In this document: piece by piece, positions 8,222 to 15,952 of the stretch
Layout: the number at the start of each line of letters is the position of its first letter
Numbering within the stretch: the first letter of the stretch is position 1
Origin: CAYVSF01 sp046482855
GTDB lineage: Bacteria > Bacteroidota > Bacteroidia > Bacteroidales > UBA12077
Direction of reading: 5' to 3'
DNA length: 25,703 nt
Assembly (NCBI GenBank): GCA_046482855.1
Contig: JAWOEH010000015.1
Coordinates: forward strand, 1 to 25,703
The notes under the pieces: model-generated
What the model saw: only the letters and a program-made list of their open reading frames with translations
Database searches by the model: none
Told to the model about the DNA's origin: nothing
Position numbers and translations under genes: made by a program

Positions 8222-8827
8222 ATGAAAAAGTTAGTCTTCATTCTGTTATCCCTCTTTGTTGGGATGTCCTTGTCTGCCCAGGATGGGGTGGATATCGATG
8301 ATAAAGCAGCACCTTTTATGTTGAAGGATGTATCTGGGGAGATGGTATCCTTGGATGATTATGATGCGGCCACAAAAGGGGCTATTGTCGTTTTTACGTG
8401 TAACCACTGTCCATATGCTAAGGCTTATGAGCAGCGCATCATAGAGCTTGATAATGAATTTCGATCCAGGGGTGTACCTGTTATTGCTATTAACCCTAAT
8501 GATCCTGATTTGGTTCCTGAGGACTCGTACCAGGAAATGCAGAGGCGTTCAAATGAGAAAAACTATCCCTTTCCCTATCTTATTGATGAAGAGCAGGAGA
8601 TTTATAAAGCTTATGGAGCAACAAAAACCCCCCATGTATTCTTATTAAAGAAAGAGAACGATGATTTCTATGTTACGTATATTGGAACCATTGATAATAA
8701 TTATAAAGACCCCGACGCTGTAACCGAAAAATATTTGGTAAATGCAGTTAATGCGCTTTTGAAAGATGAAATCCCCAGTCCGCAAATCACAAAAGCCATT
8801 GGTTGTTCTATAAAAGATAAAGATTAG
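8222..8827 (+). CDS. Exported peroxiredoxin-like / AhpC-TSA thioredoxin-fold protein
   Basis: A 201-residue protein with a signal peptide (residues 1-19, LSAQ) and a thioredoxin-like fold whose active region reads VVFTCNHCPYAKAYEQR, with C60 and C63. The CNHCP signature is typical of the PRX-like1 group of the AhpC/TSA superfamily rather than of classical TlpA (WCxxC). The cis-Pro motif is in KTPHVFLL, and the LIDEEQEIYKAYGATKTP stretch is characteristic of that group. It is the second gene of the pair and ends at a strong hairpin terminator. A thiol oxidoreductase or peroxidase role in the periplasm is inferred; the electron donor may be the upstream TlpA-like protein. Confidence 0.87.
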   Translation: MKKLVFILLSLFVGMSLSAQDGVDIDDKAAPFMLKDVSGEMVSLDDYDAATKGAIVVFTCNHCPYAKAYEQRIIELDNEFRSRGVPVIAINPNDPDLVPEDSYQEMQRRSNEKNYPFPYLIDEEQEIYKAYGATKTPHVFLLKKENDDFYVTYIGTIDNNYKDPDAVTEKYLVNAVNALLKDEIPSPQITKAIGCSIKDKD

Positions 8828-8856
8828 ACTTTGAGGGTTCTTATTGACGATTTTAC

Positions 8857-8895
8857 TGGTAATGCTAACTCATATTGGCATTACCATTTCTTTTT
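8857..8895 (+). terminator. Intrinsic terminator after the thioredoxin pair
   Basis: TGGTAATGC (8857-8865) pairs perfectly with GCATTACCA (8878-8886). The stem can extend three more pairs inward (one G-U) to a 6-base loop. It is followed by tttcttttt. It sits 30 bp after the stop codon of the peroxiredoxin-like gene. Confidence 0.75.
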
Positions 8896-8926
8896 GCCCT
8901 CTTTTCAGGAATGATTATTAAATTTG
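8893..8926 (+). promoter_or_regulatory. Bacteroidota-type promoter for the BASS transporter
   Basis: TTTG (8893-8896) and TAAATTTG (8919-8926) match the -33 and TAnnTTTG -7 elements of the Bacteroidota primary sigma factor, with a 22-base spacer at the long end of the range. Transcription would start only a few bases before the TTG at 8940, giving an almost leaderless message. Confidence 0.4.
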
Positions 8927-8939
8927 GGGAAAAAATATT

Positions 8940-9845
8940 TTGGAAGCTTCAATTTTCTCAACCTTTATGCTGCCCGGTGCACTGGCCTTTATTATGGCTG
9001 GCATGGGTTTGTCGCTGGAATTTAGGGATTTCGTTAACATTCTTCGATATCCCCGCTCCGTTTTTATAGGCATTCTGTGTCAATTGCTTGTACTCCCCGC
9101 CCTCACCATACTCTTGTTCAGTTTTGTCCCTTTAGATCCAAGTATTAAAGTTGGTTTTGTTATAATTACTGCATGCGCGGGTGGAGCCGCCACGAATCTT
9201 ATAACTCATCTTCTTAAGGGCAATGTCGCTCTGTCAATATCATTAACTGCAGTTAATAGTTTATTGGTATTAATTAGTTTGCCTTTTGTCGTAAATCTTG
9301 GATTATATGTGTTTATGGGCGAAGCAAGGGAAATTCACCTGCCAGTTTGGAGTACCGTATCTAATATCCTATTTACAGTTATTATTCCTACACTTTTAGG
9401 AATGACATTCCGTTATTTCTACCCCAGAGTATCGATGAAAATAGAGGGCGTACTAAAGTACCTTATGATTGCCTTATTGTTTATTGTATTTGTTGTGCTT
9501 ATCTTTTTTGATAAACAACCGGGTGATGCACACTTTCAGGAGTATATCTACCTGATTCCATGGGCACTCTTGCTGAATTTTCTCTCTATGTTCGTAGTAT
9601 ATCTTACAGCTTATTATAGTCGCTTGGGAGGGAAGAATACTTTCACTTTGAGCATAGAAGTAGGTTTAAAAAATAGTATTATCGGTGTTTTTGTAGCAAG
9701 ATCGTTGCTGCAGAATTATGATATGACCATGGTCTCAGTAGTTTATGGGTCATTTACCTTCTTCTCCACAACACTATTTGGCTACCTGCTAAAGCGCTTC
9801 GAATGGTACGGAGGCTTTTATGGTATTTGGAAAAAAATCAGCTGA
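8940..9845 (+). CDS. BASS-family (bile acid:sodium symporter) membrane transporter
   Basis: A 301-residue, strongly hydrophobic protein with about nine or ten membrane segments. Family features visible are the N-terminal FMLPGALAFIMAGMGLSLEFRDF, the glycine-rich ITACAGGAATNLITHLLKGN (second crossing region) and VGLKNSIIGVFVA near the C terminus, matching the 'EvglqN' region of BASS proteins. Members carry organic anions such as bile acids, pyruvate or pantoate with sodium; the substrate here cannot be assigned. The reading frame has an in-frame stop at 8919 and no ATG before the first membrane segment, so a TTG at 8940 is the most plausible start (other choices are ATT codons or the ATG at 8967). 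It is followed by the lipoprotein gene 78 bp later. Confidence 0.85.
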   Translation: MEASIFSTFMLPGALAFIMAGMGLSLEFRDFVNILRYPRSVFIGILCQLLVLPALTILLFSFVPLDPSIKVGFVIITACAGGAATNLITHLLKGNVALSISLTAVNSLLVLISLPFVVNLGLYVFMGEAREIHLPVWSTVSNILFTVIIPTLLGMTFRYFYPRVSMKIEGVLKYLMIALLFIVFVVLIFFDKQPGDAHFQEYIYLIPWALLLNFLSMFVVYLTAYYSRLGGKNTFTLSIEVGLKNSIIGVFVARSLLQNYDMTMVSVVYGSFTFFSTTLFGYLLKRFEWYGGFYGIWKKIS

Positions 9846-9923
9846 AGCCGTGTGTTTTTGGGAAAAAGATTGTATCTTAACCCGCAGCAAAATCTAGATG
9901 TAAAACCAAAATTCGCAATCACT

Positions 9924-10748
9924 ATGATGTCTATATTACGAAAAATTTCTCCAGTTTATATTTTGCCTTTGGTTATGGCCTTTGTTGTTAGTTGTAAAGG
10001 TCCCACTGGCGAAGAAAAGCAAGATGAAGCTAAGTTGAAAAAAGAAGAAGTGGAGAAGACGGTACGTGAGGTGGTCTATCCCTTACCCTCTACTTACGAA
10101 ATTACGGAAATGCTTAATGAAATTGAAGCTTCTTATATCCTTGGGTTAACCAACGATATCGCTAATGCTGAAAAGTATTTTACAGATAAGAAGCAAGCCT
10201 TGAATTTAGGCGTTTATTCAGCTGATCTTAGCTACGCTTCTACCTACAATATGAAGCAGCAAACCCTCGATTTTATGGATGTCTCACAGGATTTAGTTAA
10301 AGAATTGAGAATTACGGGTGCCTTTTCCAGTGGTTTTGTGGAAGAAGTGGAGACCAATATCGACAATAAGGAGGAGCTTGTTGATTTAATTACTAATTCT
10401 TTCTACGATACATATGAGTATTTGGTGAAGAATAATAAGGAAGATTTATCTCTGCTTGTGATTACGGGTAGTTGGGTTGAAGCTCTCTATATAACTACCC
10501 ATATCAGCGAAACAACTTATGATAATCCGCGCATTGTAGAAATCATTATGGAACAAAAAGATTCGCTGGCTAAACTTTTAGAGCTTCTGAAGCCTCATAA
10601 TGAGCATGAGACAATCCAAGATTTACTCATCGAGTTAAAACCCATTATGGAAGTTTACCAAGAAGTAGGGGATTCTTCTATTACTCAAAAACAGTTGAAG
10701 GAAATTGTATCCCGAATTGCTAATATTCGTGCCGATATTATCTCCTAG
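9924..10748 (+). CDS. Lipoprotein of unknown function
   Basis: Starting at the ATG ATG pair at 9924/9927, the protein is about 274 residues with a lipoprotein signal: positive MMSILRK, a hydrophobic core and the lipobox VVSC. Cys is followed by KGPTGEEKQ and a charged, probably helical segment. The mature part is acidic and largely alpha-helical by eye (YEITEMLNEIEASYILGLTND..., long Leu/Glu/Lys stretches). The frame extends upstream to a GTG at 9852, but those 24 residues would bury the lipoprotein signal and are rejected. I do not recognise the family. It lies between a BASS transporter and an ABCG-like protein and ends in a strong terminator. Confidence 0.75.
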   Translation: MMSILRKISPVYILPLVMAFVVSCKGPTGEEKQDEAKLKKEEVEKTVREVVYPLPSTYEITEMLNEIEASYILGLTNDIANAEKYFTDKKQALNLGVYSADLSYASTYNMKQQTLDFMDVSQDLVKELRITGAFSSGFVEEVETNIDNKEELVDLITNSFYDTYEYLVKNNKEDLSLLVITGSWVEALYITTHISETTYDNPRIVEIIMEQKDSLAKLLELLKPHNEHETIQDLLIELKPIMEVYQEVGDSSITQKQLKEIVSRIANIRADIIS

Positions 10749-10769
10749 TGAAAAGTAAAAATTCATCAT

Positions 10770-10803
10770 ACAGCTCATACAAAACGTATGGGCTGTCTTT
10801 TTA
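10770..10803 (+). terminator. Intrinsic terminator between the lipoprotein and ABC genes
   Basis: An 11-bp stem, acagctcatac (10770-10780) with gtatgggctgt (10786-10796), has one G-U pair and a 5-base loop. It is followed by ctttttatt. It sits 21 bp after the lipoprotein stop and only 24 bp before the ABC protein start, leaving little room for a separate promoter, so partial read-through is likely. Confidence 0.8.
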
Positions 10804-10826
10804 TTCAGTTTATCATAGAGGTTCAC

Positions 10827-13800
10827 ATGAATGAAAATATTCTTAATGCATTAATTCATCTGTTTGCACTCGTTGCAAATATTACCCGGCATGGTGTTTC
10901 TTCCACAGGCCAATCAATTGTACGTGAATATTTGTATCGGTATTTAGATGGGGATCTGATAGATGAATATCTGCGCCTTTTTTCAAACTATTACGAATTT
11001 TATCAGCGAGAACTCAAAGATGAGGATATCAGGGAGATCAAAAATAGTCAATCGCTCTTAAGTTTCCAGATAACCAACGTATGTCGACAAATTCAGCGGG
11101 GGCTCTTGAGGGATGAGCGGATAATTGTGTTTTTGCAACTCTTGGAGTTTGTTAAGGAAGATCAAATCGTATCGGAGGAGGAGCGAAAGTTTCTGGATTT
11201 AGTTGCCACCTCTTTTAATATTTTGGAGGAAGAATATAGCGATTTTCGTGCTTTTATCTTTGACGGAGACCCCAAGAAAATTTCCGAAGGCAGGGTTTTG
11301 GTGGTGAATAATCAGCTGACGGAATGGTCCCAGAACTTAGCATGGGTAATGAAAAATGAGAAAAAGCAAAAGAAACCCCACTATCATCATCTTTACCGTG
11401 AAAATCTGTACGGACACCTTATGCTACTGCATATCCCTAGCATAAGAGCTTTCATTCTTCGTTATTTGGGAGAGCTAAATATTTATTTGGAAGGGCATAA
11501 GGTTATTCCCGGGCGGGCTTATTTTCTCGGACATGGAGCCATTATAAAAGGACCTAATATTAAATCCATTTACTACAGTGAAATAGCTGATATATTCCTC
11601 CGTAAAGAATATGATTACGACATTACCCTTACGGCTGAAAACGCAACTTTTCACTTTCCTGGCTCCGAAAATGGGGTGCAGCCCTTCACTTTTAGTGAAA
11701 GTACCGGGCAGCTTATTGGAATTATGGGGGGGAGTGGTGTAGGCAAGTCTACCCTTTTAAATGTGCTTGTGGGGAAATTACCCTTGTCTTCGGGTCGCGT
11801 GACCATTAATGGACATCGGGTACATGGAAGAAATCGAAATGTTAAGGCTGTTATTGGCTTTGTGCCCCAGGATGATCTGCTTTTTGAAGAGCTTACTGTT
11901 GAGCAAAATTTGCTTTACAATGCTAGACTTTGTTTTGGCGATCTTTCTGAAGAAGAAATTAACAAACGCGTTGATCAAATTGTCGCAGATTTAGATTTGT
12001 TAGACATTCGTCCCCTGAAAGTAGGCGACCCCCTGAATAAATACATCAGTGGGGGCCAGAGAAAGCGACTGAATATTGGTCTTGAGTTGATGCGTGAGCC
12101 GGCTATTTTGTTTGTTGATGAACCTACCTCAGGGCTCTCTTCAATGGATTCGGAGAAAGTGATGTTATTGCTTAAGCTTCAGGCGCAAAGGGGACGCCTG
12201 GTGGTGGTGAATATTCATCAACCTTCCTCGTATATCTATAAACTTCTTGATAAGCTTTGGATCCTTGATAAAGGGGGGTATCCTATTTATCAGGGAAACC
12301 CTGTGGATGCCATTGTATACTTTAAAACAGTGTCCTCGCAGGTGGATGCCGCCGAAAGTGAATGCTCCAGATGTGGAAATATTAAAACCGACGATATCCT
12401 TCGTATTGTCGAAGCCAGAAAAATTGATCAGTTTGGTCGTTTTACCAAGGAACGCCGAACTACGGCTAACGAGTGGTATGATAAATACCTCGAAGAGATA
12501 GAAGCTAAGATTGAAGTAGAGTCACAAAGTAGAGATCTTCCCGATACTGATTTTAAGATTCCCAATGTACTTAAGCAATTTCGGGTCTTTAGTCAACGAA
12601 ATCTAAAAGCGAAACTGGCCAATACTCAATATGTTGTTATCAACTTATTGGAAGCGCCTGTTTTAGCTCTTATTCTTGGGTTTTTTACCAAGTATTTTGC
12701 TGCAGGCAGGTATGATTTTTCCGAAAATGTGAATTTCCCTGTATTTCTGTTTATGTCGGTAGTGGTTTCCCTGTTTTTGGGTCTTACAATTAGTGCTGAG
12801 GAGATTATTAAAGATCGTAAGATCCTGGAGCGTGAGTCGTTTCTAAATTTAAGTCGATTCAGTTATCTGAATGCTAAGATTCTGTTTTTATTTGCCTTGT
12901 CAGCCTTACAAACTTTTATGTTTCTTGGCATTGGTTATGCCGTATTGGAGGTGGACGGTTTACTCTGGTACCATTGGCTGGTACTCTTTACTGCTTCGTG
13001 CATGGGCAACATGTTAGGGCTGAATATATCCTCCGGACTCGATTCCGTTATAGCCATTTATATACTCATTCCTTTGATATTAGTACCTCAGCTATTGCTG
13101 GGCGGGGCGATGATAAAATATGATGAGATGCACCCATCGTTACGTGCCCGTTATTATGTTCCTTTGGTTGCCGATTTTATGACCACTCGTTGGGCTTTTG
13201 AGGCCCTCGCTGTGAGCCAGTTTAAGCGTAACGATTTTGAAAAGCATTTTTTTAGGAGTGAACGCGTCATTAGTCAGAATGAATATCGTGCAGGTTACCT
13301 GATTCCCCGGCTGGAAAATTTGGTAAAACAGATTATGCAAGAGCGTTTGCAAGAGCAGGAAAATGCACACATTTCCGAAAATCTTGAATTGCTCCGGAAT
13401 GAGTTGTATTACCTGGCCGAAACGATTGAGGGTGTGCCCTATGAAAATCTGCCTTACCTGGTACCAGGCTTGTTTAATCAAGAGCTTGCCGAAGAAACAA
13501 TTGGCTATTTGACTTACATGAGAAGTGTATTTCAGACTAGAAGTGAGGAAGCCAGGGAAGAGAAAGAACGCATTTATGAAACCATGCTTGATTCGCTTGG
13601 GCAAAATGGGTTTCTGGAACTTCGTCAACGGCAACATAATAAGAAACTTGCCGATATTGTTCAGAATAGGAATGATTTGCAAAAAATTGAACGCCTTGGT
13701 GAACGCTATATGCAGAAGCAAGATCCGATTTTTATGAAACCGATGTCAAATATTGGTCGGGCTCACTTCTTTGCTCCGGAAAAAATTGTTGAAGGGGTAG

Positions 13801-13928
13801 CCATTCCTACGCTGTGGTTCAATATTCTGATGATGTGGGTGGGCTCTGGGGTGCTTTATATTACCTTATTGTTTGATGTGCTTAGGAAGATTATCAGTTA
13901 TTTTATGGCCATTCGGTTTCGGGAATAG
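10827..13928 (+). CDS. ABCG-like ABC transporter, ATPase and permease in one chain, with TerB-like N-terminal region
   Basis: A 1,033-residue protein from the ATG at 10827. An upstream in-frame start at 10788 falls inside the terminator and is rejected. Residues about 100-150 (DQIVSEEERKFLDLVATSF) resemble a TerB/tellurite-resistance helical domain. The ATPase domain has Walker A GGSGVGKST (about 301-309), signature ISGGQRKRLNIG (about 407) and Walker B AILFVDEPTSGLSS (about 429). This is the ABCG/White type, with ATPase before membrane domain. A linker carries an ECSRCG Cys pair. About six membrane segments follow: five between about 605 and 760, then a long charged helical region with two acidic parts, and a last segment near the C terminus (TLWFNILMMWVGSGVLYITLLF). 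The substrate is unknown. It is a complete half-transporter and would work as a dimer in the inner membrane. Confidence 0.88.
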   Translation: MNENILNALIHLFALVANITRHGVSSTGQSIVREYLYRYLDGDLIDEYLRLFSNYYEFYQRELKDEDIREIKNSQSLLSFQITNVCRQIQRGLLRDERIIVFLQLLEFVKEDQIVSEEERKFLDLVATSFNILEEEYSDFRAFIFDGDPKKISEGRVLVVNNQLTEWSQNLAWVMKNEKKQKKPHYHHLYRENLYGHLMLLHIPSIRAFILRYLGELNIYLEGHKVIPGRAYFLGHGAIIKGPNIKSIYYSEIADIFLRKEYDYDITLTAENATFHFPGSENGVQPFTFSESTGQLIGIMGGSGVGKSTLLNVLVGKLPLSSGRVTINGHRVHGRNRNVKAVIGFVPQDDLLFEELTVEQNLLYNARLCFGDLSEEEINKRVDQIVADLDLLDIRPLKVGDPLNKYISGGQRKRLNIGLELMREPAILFVDEPTSGLSSMDSEKVMLLLKLQAQRGRLVVVNIHQPSSYIYKLLDKLWILDKGGYPIYQGNPVDAIVYFKTVSSQVDAAESECSRCGNIKTDDILRIVEARKIDQFGRFTKERRTTANEWYDKYLEEIEAKIEVESQSRDLPDTDFKIPNVLKQFRVFSQRNLKAKLANTQYVVINLLEAPVLALILGFFTKYFAAGRYDFSENVNFPVFLFMSVVVSLFLGLTISAEEIIKDRKILERESFLNLSRFSYLNAKILFLFALSALQTFMFLGIGYAVLEVDGLLWYHWLVLFTASCMGNMLGLNISSGLDSVIAIYILIPLILVPQLLLGGAMIKYDEMHPSLRARYYVPLVADFMTTRWAFEALAVSQFKRNDFEKHFFRSERVISQNEYRAGYLIPRLENLVKQIMQERLQEQENAHISENLELLRNELYYLAETIEGVPYENLPYLVPGLFNQELAEETIGYLTYMRSVFQTRSEEAREEKERIYETMLDSLGQNGFLELRQRQHNKKLADIVQNRNDLQKIERLGERYMQKQDPIFMKPMSNIGRAHFFAPEKIVEGVAIPTLWFNILMMWVGSGVLYITLLFDVLRKIISYFMAIRFRE

Positions 13929-14032
13929 GGTGTGTCTTTTTCCGGCTTTTGATACCCTTTTGATATCCAGTGGCTGGAGTGTAACATTCCGTATAATGAT
14001 TCGTAGAGAAGTAAGGAAAAAACATCACCTAT

Positions 14033-14542
14033 ATGAACCTGTTTATTGAGAAAACAGCCGATACACCCGAAGTTAAACTACAAAGTGGGTTGATTGAATT
14101 TTCGGGCCATTCGATGCCTGAAAATGTGCTTATTTTTTACAAACCCATAATGGAATGGATGAATGAATACGTTTCTAAGCCAGCCAGGCATACGAGTGTA
14201 AATATTAATTTGGCATATACCAATAGCTGTTCTATAAAATACATAAGTGATATTATTCGCAGTCTTGAACCAATATATCAAAAGGGTTTTGAAGTACAGG
14301 TGAATTGGTATTATGAAGAGGGTGATGAGGAACATCGCGATAGAGGAGCTGATATTAAGAGCATTGTTACCATTCCCTTTACATATTATCCTTACCAGGT
14401 TGAAGAGACGGGCTTGTCTCGCTTAAAGGTTCGGAACAAAAATACCGGACAGATTGGTGAGATTAGCGTAAAGTATTGGGATGCCATTTGCAGGAATGGG
14501 CACAAGAAAGATTTTGAAGTGTTGGAAGAGATTGAAAAATAG
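14033..14542 (+). CDS. SiaC-family (DUF1987) regulatory phosphoprotein with C-terminal extension
   Basis: A 169-residue cytoplasmic protein. It shows the DUF1987 pattern: SGLIEFSGHSMPENVLIFYKPIMEWMNEY, then INLAYTNSCSIKYISDIIRSLE, then VNWYYEEGDEEHRDRGADIKSI. In Pseudomonas, SiaC of this family is phosphorylated on a Thr in a YFNTS-type motif and controls diguanylate cyclase activity. Here the equivalent stretch reads YTNSCS, so a Ser would be the acceptor. Family members usually end near residue 125. This one carries some 45 extra residues (from about TIPFTYYPYQ) that I cannot assign. No kinase or phosphatase partner is encoded nearby. The call is good for the domain; the pathway is inferred. 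Confidence 0.8.
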   Translation: MNLFIEKTADTPEVKLQSGLIEFSGHSMPENVLIFYKPIMEWMNEYVSKPARHTSVNINLAYTNSCSIKYISDIIRSLEPIYQKGFEVQVNWYYEEGDEEHRDRGADIKSIVTIPFTYYPYQVEETGLSRLKVRNKNTGQIGEISVKYWDAICRNGHKKDFEVLEEIEK

Positions 14543-14565
14543 CCACAGAAACTATAAACAGAAAA

Positions 14566-14591
14566 GCCAGTGCATGTGCACTGGCTTTTTT
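14566..14591. terminator. Bidirectional intrinsic terminator (SiaC-like gene / tRNA)
   Basis: GCCAGTGC (14566-14573) pairs perfectly with GCACTGGC (14578-14585) around a 4-base loop. The hairpin has aaaa on the left and tttttt on the right. On the plus strand it terminates the SiaC-like gene; on the minus strand it ends transcription of the first initiator tRNA just 3' of the gene. Confidence 0.85.
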
Positions 14592-14593
14592 AG

Positions 14594-14666
<73 letters not shown>

Positions 14667-14701
14667 ATATATTTTTGATTGTTTATCGCTTAATTATGCT
14701 G

Positions 14702-14733
14702 CAAATGTAGAAGTCTTTTATGGAGTTTCCAAA
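14702..14733 (-). promoter_or_regulatory. Bacteroidota-type promoter of initiator tRNA copy 1
   Basis: Minus-strand TTTG (14733-14730), a 20-base spacer, then TACATTTG (14709-14702) match -33 TTTG and -7 TAnnTTTG. The -7 box ends 35 bp from the tRNA 5' end. Confidence 0.75.
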
Positions 14734-14820
14734 AATATACTCCCCTTTTTGTAACTTCTGTATATTGGTAAAGAACGCTTGCTGGTATTTGTACCTAACC
14801 AATAATTATGGTCTTTTTAG

Positions 14821-14893
<73 letters not shown>

Positions 14894-14929
14894 ATATATT
14901 TTGAACAAACTGTTTCGTAATTAGGAGTG

Positions 14930-14960
14930 CAAAAGTAATGATTTTTTCTATTGGTACAAA
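14930..14960 (-). promoter_or_regulatory. Bacteroidota-type promoter of initiator tRNA copy 2
   Basis: Minus-strand TTTG (14960-14957), a 19-base spacer, then TACTTTTG (14937-14930). The -7 box ends 36 bp from the tRNA, nearly the same geometry as copy 1 although the flanking sequence differs. Confidence 0.75.
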
Positions 14961-15035
14961 ATAAATTGATAGGAAAATGCGTTTTAGTTCCTTGTTGCAA
15001 GGAAGAAAAATTCTTCACAATGCTAAATTCTTTTT

Positions 15036-15043
15036 TATCTTTG
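15036..15043 (+). promoter_or_regulatory. -7 element for the M23-dxr-rseP operon
   Basis: TATCTTTG is a full match to TAnnTTTG, 29 bp before the ATG at 15073. A TTTG at the proper -33 distance is missing, so the assignment rests on the -7 box and position. Confidence 0.45.
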
Positions 15044-15072
15044 CATAGATAAAATTATTATTTTTCAGAGCA

Positions 15073-15933
15073 ATGGCCCAACCAAGAAACAAGAAATTCA
15101 CCGACAAGTTACGTCATAAGTACCGACTCATTATTTATAATGATAATACCTTTGAAGAGGTTTGGTTTATGCGGCTTTCGCGATTGAATGTATTTACCTT
15201 TGGCGGCACATTCATCTTGGTCTTCATTGCTATTGTTACGTTATTAATTGCATTTACCCCTATTCGGGAGTTTATTCCCGGCTATCCCGATAGTGAAATG
15301 CGCAGAAATTTGGTGCGTAATGCACAACGATTGGATTCCCTTGAGCATGAAATTGAGGTACGTGATCAGTATTTTAATACCCTTAACTCCATTGTTCGGG
15401 GCGAAACCCCTGAAAGCTTTGAAGAACGTCAGGATACCAGTGCATCCTATGAAGAAGTACATTTTGCACGTTCAAAGCACGATTCTTTGTTACGTCAGCA
15501 GATTGAGGAGGCTGAAATATTCAACCTCTCACTGGCGGGCAACAGCGAAAATCCGGACTTTACGCGCTTGCATTTTTATACCCCCGTGCAAGGTATTATC
15601 ACAAGGAGCTTTAATCCAGAGAAGGGCCATTACGGAACGGATATCGTTGCTGAGGGGAATAAAGTGGTTGTGGCTGCGCTCGATGGAACGGTTACCATGG
15701 CCAACTGGACCCTGGAAACAGGGTATGTTATACAAATCCAACATGCCAATAATCTGATGTCTGTGTATAAACATAATGCTGAGCTTTTGAAGAAAGTTGG
15801 GAATCATGTAAGCGCAGGTGAATCGATAGCCATCATTGGGAATTCAGGAGAACTCACCAGCGGGCCTCACTTACATTTTGAGCTGTGGCATAACGGCAGT
15901 GCCCTAAATCCGGAGGATTATATTTACTTTTAA
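15073..15933 (+). CDS. M23-family (LysM-less) murein endopeptidase, membrane-anchored
   Basis: A 286-residue protein with a short basic cytoplasmic tail and one membrane segment (about residues 41-62). A helical, charged spacer follows (about 75-155, coiled-coil-like). The LytM/M23 domain runs from about 168 to the end. The zinc ligands are H186 and D190 in GHYGTD and H268 in GPHLHFELW; H266 is the neighbouring catalytic His. All are present, so it should be an active D,D-endopeptidase that cuts peptidoglycan cross-links in the periplasm, rather than an activator like NlpD/EnvC that has lost them. It is the first gene of an apparent operon with dxr (19 bp gap) and rseP. Confidence 0.9.
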   Translation: MAQPRNKKFTDKLRHKYRLIIYNDNTFEEVWFMRLSRLNVFTFGGTFILVFIAIVTLLIAFTPIREFIPGYPDSEMRRNLVRNAQRLDSLEHEIEVRDQYFNTLNSIVRGETPESFEERQDTSASYEEVHFARSKHDSLLRQQIEEAEIFNLSLAGNSENPDFTRLHFYTPVQGIITRSFNPEKGHYGTDIVAEGNKVVVAALDGTVTMANWTLETGYVIQIQHANNLMSVYKHNAELLKKVGNHVSAGESIAIIGNSGELTSGPHLHFELWHNGSALNPEDYIYF

Positions 15934-15952
15934 AGTGTCAGAATTTTTTTTA

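Noticed and set aside
9852..9923. GTG-started N-terminal extension of the lipoprotein
   Set aside because: It would put 24 residues before a clear lipoprotein signal peptide and lipobox.
10788..10826. Upstream in-frame start for the ABC protein
   Set aside because: It falls inside the terminator hairpin and T-run; the ATG at 10827 gives the expected N terminus.
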